From Microcoleaceae cyanobacterium UBA11344 (GTDB lineage: Bacteria; Cyanobacteriota; Cyanobacteriia; Cyanobacteriales; Microcoleaceae): a DNA stretch of 5,199 nt. Within the stretch, counting starts at the first letter, position 1. Each line of letters begins with the position of its first letter. Location of the stretch: the NCBI GenBank assembly GCA_003483675.1, contig DMYK01000247.1, positions 1 to 5,199 on the forward strand. Direction: 5' to 3'. The notes below the pieces were generated by a model that worked only from the letters and a program-made list of their open reading frames with translations, was not told the DNA's origin and searched no databases. Position numbers and translations under genes: made by a program. Shown here in pieces: positions 1 to 5,199 of this stretch.

Positions 1-76
1 AAAAAAAGTGATACACTCTTTCGCAACGTGCAGTTGAGCCGATCGCCCCCAAGCACCTCTGCAAACCACCATCAAA

Positions 77-94
77 ACTACTAAATACTACTAA
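77..94. repeat. Short direct repeat (ACTACTAA x2) upstream of the transporter gene
   Basis: The octamer ACTACTAA occurs at 77-84 and again at 87-94, one helical turn (10 bp) apart, directly before the start codon at 101. The second copy contains the in-frame TAA (92-94) that closes the transporter frame upstream. A 10-bp-spaced repeat could be a protein-binding site, but it is short and AT-rich and may be chance. I see no gene, convincing promoter or Shine-Dalgarno sequence in positions 1-100. Confidence 0.35.
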
Positions 95-100
95 TTTGTC

Positions 101-2113
101 ATGCCCCTGCAACCTTCCAGAGGCCTTTGTGAAATCAGGTTTGTGAGCGCTTTAGCACGCTTTGGCACTTTGATAATTTGTAGCTGTTGGAGCCCACCGC
201 TAGCTGCTGCAACTGTGACTGAACATATAGCCTCGATTCGAGCAACTGCGTCGGTTGCTGCTGAGTCAGAGGGGCGATCGCCAAATTTTAATGATAATTT
301 ACAGTCGGAATTAAAATTTAATCAAGAAACTGCCAAAAATGACGATCGCCTCCCTAGAAATTTATACAATGTTCCCAAACTAGATACATACAGTAAAGAT
401 CAAAATCCCGACATCCCGGAGTTCGATCGGGCGACAGAAAGCGAAACAACTCTGGCTCAATTGCCAAACCGACGAGAAAACAGACCAGAAATTCCCGTTC
501 CCAGCCGGATTGGGCCTCGTACCGCGCCCCTCCCAGAACCCGCGCTACCAGAGCCCCTACCTCCCCCAGAACAACTTCTGCAACCAGCAGCACCCGCGCC
601 GACACAGCCAGAAGAATTGCTCAACATTCCCGGTACGATCGAGGTCGATCGATTTGAAGTAATTGGTAGCACCGTCTTTAGCAAAGCAGAATTAGACACT
701 GTACTCAAAGACTTTGTAGACCGCCCTCTCACTTTCGCCGAACTGCTGCAAGCCCGTTCTGCCGTGAGTCAACTCTACATCAGCAAAGGTTACATCACTT
801 CAGGGGCGCTAATTCCCCCACAAACCCTGGCGGGTGGGGTTGTGAGAATATTAGTGGTAGAAGGCAAGCTAGAAAGTATAAATGTAGTCGGGACTAGGCG
901 ACTGAATTCTCACTATGTGAGAAGTCGCTTGGCCCTGGCAACAGGGGGCCCGCTGAATGAACAGCGCTTGTGGTCAGCCTTGCAATTGCTGCAACTGAGC
1001 GGGCTGCTTGAAAAAATCTCAGCGGAACTGCAAGCGGGCTCTCGCCCCGGTTTTAATTTGCTGTTAGTCAGAGTCAAAGAAGCAAAAACTTTCCAAGCTG
1101 GCTTATTTACTGATAATTCTCGCTCTCCCAGTGTGGGGAGTTGGCGCAGGGGAGTTGAAGTCAGCGAGGCTAATTTGCTGGGTTTGGGAGATAGTGCGAG
1201 TTTGACTTATACAAATAGTCAGGGCAGCAATGGTGTAGATTTTACTTACACGCTACCGGTGAATTCGCACAACGGTACTGTGAGTTTTGGCCTCAACAGA
1301 ACTAGGAGTAATATTATTGAGCCACCTTTTGATGCTCTGGATATTGAGGCTTCGGGCCGGACTTATGAGTTGACTTACCGCCAGCCTGTAGTCCAAACTC
1401 CGAGAACAGAAATCGCTCTTGGCATCGGTGCTGTTCGGCGATCAAGCGATACATCCCTGCTGGGAGAGGATTTTCCGCTGTCACCAGGCTCTGATTCTAG
1501 GGGTAAAACTCGGGTTTCGGCGCTGAGGGTGTTTCAGGATTTTACTCAGAGGGCAGAGAAACAGGTGTTGGCGGCTCGATCGCAGTTCAGTCTGGGAGTG
1601 GGAGCATTTGGTGCTACGGTGAGCAATAAGGAGCCTGACAGTCAATTTTTGGCGTGGCGGGGTCAATTGCAGTACGTGCGGTTGTTGGCTCAACAGACGC
1701 TGCTGGTGCTGCGATCGGATGTGCAGCTTGCGGGGGGAGAGCTTTTGCCGATCGAACAATTTGGTTTGGGTGGCTTGGAGACAGTGCGGGGCTATCGTCA
1801 AGATGCTTTGCTGGCGGATAGCGGGCTGTTTGCGACAGCCGAGTTGCGGTATCCGATTTGGCGCACCGGCGACAAAAAAGGGCTTTTGCAGGTGACGCCC
1901 TTTGTGGATTTTGGCAATGTGTGGAATAGCGGGGGAAGCGCAGCTTTGGAAGCAAATACTTTGCTGTCGGCGGGATTGGGCTTAAAGTGGCAGTACGGCG
2001 AAAACGCTCGTGTTCGCCTCGGCTGGGGAATTCCGTTGATTGACATTAAGTCGAGCGATCGAACTTTGCAAGAACGCGGGCTGTATTTTTCTGTAGAATT
2101 CAAACCTTTTTAG
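101..2113 (+). CDS. TpsB-type outer-membrane transporter (ShlB/FhaC/HecB family, Omp85 superfamily)
   Basis: A 670-residue outer-membrane pore of the two-partner secretion class, which moves a TpsA-type exoprotein from the periplasm to the cell surface. Residues 1-37 look like a signal peptide, with Arg7, Arg13 and Arg20, a hydrophobic stretch around 14-30, and likely cleavage near Ala35-Ala37. Residues about 38-127 are polar, and 128-172 form a proline-rich linker. A POTRA_2-like domain covers about 180-255, beginning IEVDRFEVIGSTVFSK, and a second POTRA-like unit covers about 257-330. The rest (about 331-670) is barrel with alternating strands. The Omp85 loop-6 motif VRGY is at 562-565, with the conserved Arg at 563. 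The last residue is Phe670, as expected for a BAM-recognised final strand (YFSVEFKPF). An in-frame TAA at 92-94 means translation starts at 101 or later. ATG101 has no clear Shine-Dalgarno; GTG143 is an alternative that would give a more compact signal peptide. The N-terminal extension before the POTRA region is longer than in FhaC. No cargo gene is visible in the window, so substrate is unknown; a role as another Omp85-type porin cannot be excluded. Confidence 0.92.
   Translation: MPLQPSRGLCEIRFVSALARFGTLIICSCWSPPLAAATVTEHIASIRATASVAAESEGRSPNFNDNLQSELKFNQETAKNDDRLPRNLYNVPKLDTYSKDQNPDIPEFDRATESETTLAQLPNRRENRPEIPVPSRIGPRTAPLPEPALPEPLPPPEQLLQPAAPAPTQPEELLNIPGTIEVDRFEVIGSTVFSKAELDTVLKDFVDRPLTFAELLQARSAVSQLYISKGYITSGALIPPQTLAGGVVRILVVEGKLESINVVGTRRLNSHYVRSRLALATGGPLNEQRLWSALQLLQLSGLLEKISAELQAGSRPGFNLLLVRVKEAKTFQAGLFTDNSRSPSVGSWRRGVEVSEANLLGLGDSASLTYTNSQGSNGVDFTYTLPVNSHNGTVSFGLNRTRSNIIEPPFDALDIEASGRTYELTYRQPVVQTPRTEIALGIGAVRRSSDTSLLGEDFPLSPGSDSRGKTRVSALRVFQDFTQRAEKQVLAARSQFSLGVGAFGATVSNKEPDSQFLAWRGQLQYVRLLAQQTLLVLRSDVQLAGGELLPIEQFGLGGLETVRGYRQDALLADSGLFATAELRYPIWRTGDKKGLLQVTPFVDFGNVWNSGGSAALEANTLLSAGLGLKWQYGENARVRLGWGIPLIDIKSSDRTLQERGLYFSVEFKPF
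274..281. repeat. HIP1 octamer (GCGATCGC)
   Basis: A complete GCGATCGC palindrome inside the transporter gene. HIP1 is a highly iterated palindrome of many cyanobacterial genomes and is the main taxonomic clue here, along with many CGATCG cores elsewhere in the window. Confidence 0.85.
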
Positions 2114-2131
2114 AATGCATCCGTTGTGCTG

Positions 2132-2160
2132 TTGGTGGAACTGGGCAATTCCGTTATATA
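2132..2160 (+). promoter_or_regulatory. Weak candidate sigma70-type promoter for the small membrane protein gene
   Basis: TTGGTG (2132-2137) and TATATA (2155-2160) are separated by 17 bp. The -10 element is reasonable, while the -35 matches TTGACA at only three positions. Transcription would begin near 2167, giving a leader of about 80 nt before ATG2247 that contains the two inverted repeats described separately. A second -10 reading, TATATT at 2157-2162, fits the consensus better but has poorer spacing. The call rests only on consensus matching. Confidence 0.22.
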
Positions 2161-2174
2161 TTAATAAGTATCAT

Positions 2175-2210
2175 TTGGCACTCAGTTCGAGCGGCCAAGA
2201 GTGCATTTTA
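2175..2210 (+). terminator. Possible weak terminator or stem-loop after the transporter gene
   Basis: GCACTC (2178-2183) is an exact inverted repeat of GAGTGC (2199-2204), with a 15-nt loop, followed by ATTTTA at 2205-2210. An overlapping alternative pairs TTGGC (2175-2179) with GCCAA (2194-2198). The six-pair stem, large loop and interrupted T-tract make a poor intrinsic terminator. It lies about 65 bp past the transporter stop and upstream of the next gene, so it could end transporter transcription or simply be leader structure of the next gene. Confidence 0.27.
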
Positions 2211-2219
2211 CTGATTAAT

Positions 2220-2237
2220 TTAAAATGTTAATTTTAA
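2220..2237 (+). repeat. AT-only inverted repeat in the leader of the small membrane protein gene
   Basis: TTAAAAT (2220-2226) and ATTTTAA (2231-2237) are perfect inverted repeats around the loop GTTA. The right arm runs into the AAGAG ribosome-binding candidate (2236-2240), so pairing could partly mask it. All pairs are A-T, so an RNA hairpin would be weak; as DNA it could equally be an operator-like palindrome or chance in an AT-rich spacer. Confidence 0.4.
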
Positions 2238-2240
2238 GAG
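2236..2240 (+). promoter_or_regulatory. Ribosome binding site candidate (AAGAG) for the 2247 start
   Basis: AAGAG lies six bases before ATG2247 and is a partial match to the anti-Shine-Dalgarno complement. It supports ATG2247 as the start of the small membrane protein and overlaps the end of the AT inverted repeat. Confidence 0.45.
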
Positions 2241-2246
2241 TGAACT

Positions 2247-2474
2247 ATGTCTAAGGTGCAGTGGCTACTTCTAAGTTCTTTTGCTTCAGGTTTTGGGCTG
2301 TGCTCAATCATTTTAGCGATATTTACGATGATTTCTGGGCTGTCGTTTACGTCGTTTTTTACCTTTGTTTTAACTTTGGTATTTTTTACAATTAACCTGG
2401 TATTTGCTTTGCATTACTATACATGGATTTCCAAACAGTTGAGTGTTAGAAATAAAAGGAAAGTTAGAATTTAG
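2247..2474 (+). CDS. Small two-helix membrane protein of unknown function
   Basis: A 75-residue protein I do not recognise. Two hydrophobic stretches, about residues 6-29 and 34-58, are joined by a short turn (SGLSF) and should form a helical hairpin in a membrane. The second stretch is rich in Phe. The tail is strongly basic (Lys63, Arg68, Lys70, Arg71, Lys72, Arg74), which by the positive-inside rule puts the C-terminus in the cytoplasm; with two helices the N-terminus would be there too. No catalytic motif, Cys pair or lipobox is seen. AAGAG six bases upstream supports the ATG. It starts 133 bp after the transporter stop on the same strand, and a tandem repeat begins one base past its own stop. 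Coding status is supported by the coherent two-helix topology and RBS, but not by any recognised homology. Confidence 0.68.
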   Translation: MSKVQWLLLSSFASGFGLCSIILAIFTMISGLSFTSFFTFVLTLVFFTINLVFALHYYTWISKQLSVRNKRKVRI

Positions 2475-2475
2475 C

Positions 2476-2522
2476 GGGCCTTGGGAATTGGGCCTTGGGA
2501 ATTGGGCCTTGGGAATTGGGCC
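2476..2522. repeat. Tandem repeat, 14-bp unit GGGCCTTGGGAATT, 3.4 copies (heptamer-based, STRR-like)
   Basis: Three perfect copies of GGGCCTTGGGAATT lie at 2476-2489, 2490-2503 and 2504-2517, followed by a partial GGGCC at 2518-2522. Each unit is two related heptamers, GGGCCTT and GGGAATT, sharing GGG at the start and TT at the end. This fits the short tandemly repeated repetitive (STRR) sequences with 7-bp periodicity known from filamentous cyanobacteria. It begins one base after the stop codon (2472-2474) of the small membrane protein gene. A frame across it (2443-2679) encodes Gly/Trp/Leu-rich peptide repeats and is most likely not a gene. Confidence 0.88.
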
Positions 2523-2639
2523 GAAAAGCATTCTGACTTCAACATCTGACTCACAGTCGATAATTCATCCCTGTATCCGTGTCAAAATCACTGGTTGTGC
2601 TTTCCTGATTTTCCCGATCGGCCTTGACATCCACAAAAC

Positions 2640-2675
2640 CCTGTGCCAGAGTGTTGACCAATACATCAACACAGG
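2640..2675 (+). promoter_or_regulatory. Two mutually exclusive stem-loops just before the VWA gene start
   Basis: GTGTTGA (2651-2657) and TCAACAC (2666-2672) form a perfect seven-pair stem with an 8-nt loop, ending 11 nt before ATG2684. A competing stem pairs CCTGTG (2640-2645) with CACAGG (2670-2675). The two share CAC at 2670-2672, so both cannot form fully at once. The only Shine-Dalgarno-like bases near the start, AGG at 2673-2675, are paired in the second structure and free in the first. This arrangement could control translation of the VWA gene, or the inverted repeat could be a DNA operator. The pairing is directly visible; the function is inference. Confidence 0.4.
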
Positions 2676-2683
2676 CTAGAAAC

Positions 2684-5199
2684 ATGGTACGCCAAACAAA
2701 ACAACCCTCCCAGGTAAAGCCTCAAAGTTCCAGCAGCCAAGCAGCCTCCCATACTCGCACCAAATTTACCCTCTACAATTTTGCCGGAAAGGAAAAAGCA
2801 TTCTATCTAGTCGATCGCACAAATCTAGAAAGAAAGCCCGGTGATCTCCCAGAAAAATCCGTTGCTCATAACATTATCATCATCGATCGTTCCGGCTCCA
2901 TGTATTATGACCTAGATCCGCTGAAACAAACCCTAATCAAGCTTTTGACATTAGACGAATACAACAATTACCAGCTAATTGTCAGCCTGATTTCCTACGC
3001 CTCAAATCGGGACGTAATTTGTCACTTCCAGCGAATTTCCATTCAAGAAGTGATGAAATTTAACTCGACATACATCAAAGAAATTCAACAAATACATACC
3101 GCCGGCAGTACCTGCATATCGCAGTCAATGAAACTCGCCAAATCTCTGATTAAAGCCGGAGAAATGACAGCGATCAATTTACACAGCGACGGCTATGCAA
3201 ATGACCCCAGTCCCAATTCAGAAGCCGCAGCATTAGAGGCAATTTGCGCCGAACTCAAAGACATGGATGTGTTTGCCAACACAATATCCTATTCCAGTGC
3301 TGACTTTAAATTGCTCTCCAAAATCGCCAACACATTATCTGGTAAGTGCATCCGAGCTGGCGAAGTCAAAATGGTTTATAATGCTCTTTACGATACAGCA
3401 AAACTGTTAGGTGGTTCCGTTGCACCTGCGCTGGAAGAACCATTAATCAAGGAGTATGATTACCAGGTTTTTGTTGCAAAAAGTGCTAAAAAAATAAACG
3501 GTTCATCAAGTACGCTGAAAATATGCGGACTTAAAGCCGATGATGAAGGACTGTTTTACAAATATCAGAAAGTCACCCAAGAAGAGTATGTAAAACTAGA
3601 TATTCCCGTTGCTCAAACAGATGATTCAGTGTTTGCTTTTGCTAAGGCTAACCTGGCTGAGGGCAATTTGAATATCGCCAAGTATGCACTAGGGAGTACC
3701 TTCGATGCTACTTTGACCGAAAAACACGCCAAAGCTCTCACAAATGCCCAAATCGCTGACTTGACGGAAGATTTAGAACAGGCTATATTTGAGCCAGATG
3801 TGTTGAAAAATCATCAAATAGGCGATCGGGTCAAAGTCAGCGACAAAATTTCTTTGCTAGAGTTAATCAAGATCTTCGAGGAACACAACAACAGCATTAT
3901 TATCAATTTCAAACACTTGCAGGAAAACTATCAGCGCACAGGTTTAAAACGCATTGAAGGGAAGCGAGACGAAAACGGCAACCTGATCAAACCTGGGCTG
4001 AAAACAGAATTTATAGACCGTGGGGAGTACGTGCAGATGGGTTCATTTGCCATCAATCAAAATACGGCTACCATCAATATGCTGATTACCAGAAAAGTGA
4101 AGCTGGTAAAAGTTGAGGATGGCACTCATATTGAGGAAGTTGCCGGAATTTTGGTGAACGAAATCACTACTTTCAACAATTATACCATTGTCAGCGACGG
4201 CGAAATTAATATTAAGTCGATGCGAGTTAAAATCAGCAGCAAAGCAGTGTTTGATTTGCTCAAGAGATGCGGTGTAATTGAAAAAGACGGTTCGCCTGCT
4301 GAGGAATTCGACTTTCGTTCGCAGTACGACATTAAGTTAGATAATCTGCCGCTAGTGCCTTTTGACGGGCGTTATGGTAGCCTTGACGGAGTGTTTGAGG
4401 AACTCGCAGAAATTAAAATTCTTGCCAGCATTCTATCAGCTCATTTAAAGGAAGAATCAGAGGTTTATACTGCTGAACAATTGGATGAGTTGAAACAGCA
4501 TTATCTGTCGAAAAGCCTTTATCTCAACTTTCCGACGACGACGGAATACACTGATTTAAAAAGTGCGATCGCCAACGGTTCAGTCGATTCGCGAGTCAGC
4601 TACAAAATCGACATTGGTAGCAAAAATATCCTCAATTTCGGCAAATTCCACTCAGCTAATAAATTTCTCGATCGGCTCTATGAAGTTTACCACAAAGAGA
4701 CTGGGGAAAAATTAGAAAAACCCACCTTCGACATCATCTTAGATGCGCCTGTTGTTTTCGCACACAAAACACTGTCATCCCGCACCAAAATCACCAAAGT
4801 TGACGACTTGATGAAGCTGATTTTTGATGAGTTTCTGGGGTTGGATAATAACGGGATGATCGCCGCTATTTTATCAAAAGTTGGTGCAGATAGTCTGCTG
4901 CGGCTTTTGCAAGCAAAATGGCAAGAAGAAGATGTCAAGCGAGAGGAGTTTGTAGCCGCTTTAGCTATTGCGAATGAACGCTTGGAAGCTTATGCTAAAA
5001 AGCTGTATGGCGATCAAATTTCGCCGCTGGTTTTCTACATCGGTTCTACTGGAATTATCCCCGATGAAATGGAGGCTAAAGCTGCGACTGCTGATGAAAT
5101 TGGTGCGAAGTATGGGAATTTGCAATTCTCTAAAGATGAGCAAGAGGGGATGTTTTTTGAAGTGGGAGACTGCATTATTAGTGTGTATGCTAAGAATGA
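2684..5199 (+). CDS. Large VWA-domain protein with intact MIDAS site, 3' end outside window
   Basis: An open frame of 838 full codons plus two bases runs to the window edge with no stop; the TGA at 5197-5199 is out of frame. Residues 1-30 are polar, rich in Ser and Gln, with no signal peptide or membrane helix, so the protein is probably cytoplasmic. A von Willebrand A domain spans about 60-242. All three metal-site motifs are present: DRSGSM with Asp68, Ser70 and Ser72; Thr143 in AGSTCISQSM; and Asp169 in HSDG. It should therefore bind a divalent cation and a protein ligand. After it come a probable strand-rich segment (about 250-310), a helical segment (about 315-370, with AKANLAEGNLNIAKYALG), a mixed segment (about 385-520, with YQRTGLKRIEG and NTATINMLITRKV), and a long remainder I cannot assign. 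I see no Walker A motif, kinase motif or zinc-binding Cys cluster. ATG2684 is favoured; the frame is open upstream to a TGA at 2606-2608, and GTG2651 is a less likely start. VWA proteins of this type often work with MoxR-like ATPases or other partners encoded nearby, but none is visible here. Confidence 0.88.
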   Translation, partial: MVRQTKQPSQVKPQSSSSQAASHTRTKFTLYNFAGKEKAFYLVDRTNLERKPGDLPEKSVAHNIIIIDRSGSMYYDLDPLKQTLIKLLTLDEYNNYQLIVSLISYASNRDVICHFQRISIQEVMKFNSTYIKEIQQIHTAGSTCISQSMKLAKSLIKAGEMTAINLHSDGYANDPSPNSEAAALEAICAELKDMDVFANTISYSSADFKLLSKIANTLSGKCIRAGEVKMVYNALYDTAKLLGGSVAPALEEPLIKEYDYQVFVAKSAKKINGSSSTLKICGLKADDEGLFYKYQKVTQEEYVKLDIPVAQTDDSVFAFAKANLAEGNLNIAKYALGSTFDATLTEKHAKALTNAQIADLTEDLEQAIFEPDVLKNHQIGDRVKVSDKISLLELIKIFEEHNNSIIINFKHLQENYQRTGLKRIEGKRDENGNLIKPGLKTEFIDRGEYVQMGSFAINQNTATINMLITRKVKLVKVEDGTHIEEVAGILVNEITTFNNYTIVSDGEINIKSMRVKISSKAVFDLLKRCGVIEKDGSPAEEFDFRSQYDIKLDNLPLVPFDGRYGSLDGVFEELAEIKILASILSAHLKEESEVYTAEQLDELKQHYLSKSLYLNFPTTTEYTDLKSAIANGSVDSRVSYKIDIGSKNILNFGKFHSANKFLDRLYEVYHKETGEKLEKPTFDIILDAPVVFAHKTLSSRTKITKVDDLMKLIFDEFLGLDNNGMIAAILSKVGADSLLRLLQAKWQEEDVKREEFVAALAIANERLEAYAKKLYGDQISPLVFYIGSTGIIPDEMEAKAATADEIGAKYGNLQFSKDEQEGMFFEVGDCIISVYAKN
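4565..4572. repeat. HIP1 octamer (GCGATCGC)
   Basis: A second complete GCGATCGC palindrome, inside the VWA gene, encoding part of Ser-Ala-Ile-Ala. Its presence in this gene, with further CGATCG cores at 2812, 2884, 3823 and 4669, suggests the VWA gene shares the host's compositional signature and is not a very recent import. Confidence 0.85.

Noticed and set aside
1481..2103. Several minus-strand frames opposite the barrel part of the transporter gene
   Set aside because: They are antisense shadows of a well-supported gene, are rich in low-complexity Pro/Ser/His sequence and overlap one another without RBS or domains.
2476..2522. CRISPR-like array
   Set aside because: The units are directly adjacent with no spacers and are only 14 bp long, so this is a simple tandem repeat.
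2624..2652. TTGACA at 2624-2629 as a -35 box for the VWA gene
   Set aside because: The -35 match is perfect, but no acceptable -10 lies 16-18 bp downstream (the sequence there is near CAGAGT).
2443..2679. A 78-codon frame across the tandem repeat, ending four bases before the VWA start
   Set aside because: Its sequence is mostly repeat translation (GPWELGLGNWALGIGPK), it overlaps the end of the small membrane protein gene, and it shows no domain or RBS. Such frames commonly arise from GGGAATT-type repeats.
2654..2682. Promoter-like TTGACC, 17-bp spacer, TAGAAA
   Set aside because: Spacing is ideal, but transcription would begin around 2689, after ATG2684. The next in-frame Met is residue 73, inside the metal site, so this cannot drive the full VWA protein. 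The matches are also partly explained by the hairpin sequence.
4687..5143. Two minus-strand frames opposite the end of the VWA gene
   Set aside because: They lie antisense to a continuous coding frame and show no recognisable protein features.
5197..5199. TGA at the last three bases as the stop of the VWA gene
   Set aside because: The VWA frame has codons starting at 5195 (AAT) and 5198 (GA-), so this TGA is out of frame. I checked line by line that the frame from 2684 stays continuous, so the gene runs past the window.

Overview
The window looks like chromosomal DNA from a cyanobacterium, probably a filamentous one. The palindrome core CGATCG occurs 16 times by hand count in 5.2 kb, where about one is expected by chance. 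Two of these are complete HIP1 octamers (GCGATCGC), the highly iterated palindrome typical of many cyanobacterial genomes. A tandem repeat built from heptamers, resembling the STRR repeats of filamentous cyanobacteria, sits between two genes. Assignment to a genus is not possible from the sequence alone.

Layout, all on the + strand. (1) Positions 1-100 are an upstream region with a short direct repeat and no gene. (2) 101-2113 encodes a complete 670-residue outer-membrane transporter of the TpsB (FhaC/ShlB) branch of the Omp85 superfamily: signal peptide, long proline-rich linker, POTRA domains and a 16-strand-type barrel ending in Phe. (3) 2114-2246 is a short intergenic region with weak stem-loops and a weak promoter candidate. 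(4) 2247-2474 encodes a 75-residue protein with two predicted membrane helices and a basic tail. (5) 2475-2683 is a gene-free spacer with 3.4 copies of a 14-bp (2 x 7) tandem repeat and, just before the next start codon, two mutually exclusive stem-loops. (6) 2684 to the window end is one uninterrupted reading frame of at least 838 codons. It encodes a cytoplasmic protein with an N-terminal von Willebrand A (VWA) domain that has an intact metal-binding MIDAS site, followed by nearly 600 residues I cannot assign to a family. It has no in-frame stop in the window, so its 3' end is missing.

Nothing shows that the three genes work together. The TpsB transporter has no TpsA cargo gene in the window. 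The small membrane protein and the VWA protein are each separated from their neighbours by 130-210 bp of non-coding DNA carrying their own structural elements, which suggests separate transcription rather than a tight operon. The least explained element is the VWA protein: its class (cytoplasmic, MIDAS-positive, long unassigned tail) fits multi-gene VWA systems in which partner ATPases or effectors are encoded next door. Those partners, if any, would lie beyond position 5199.
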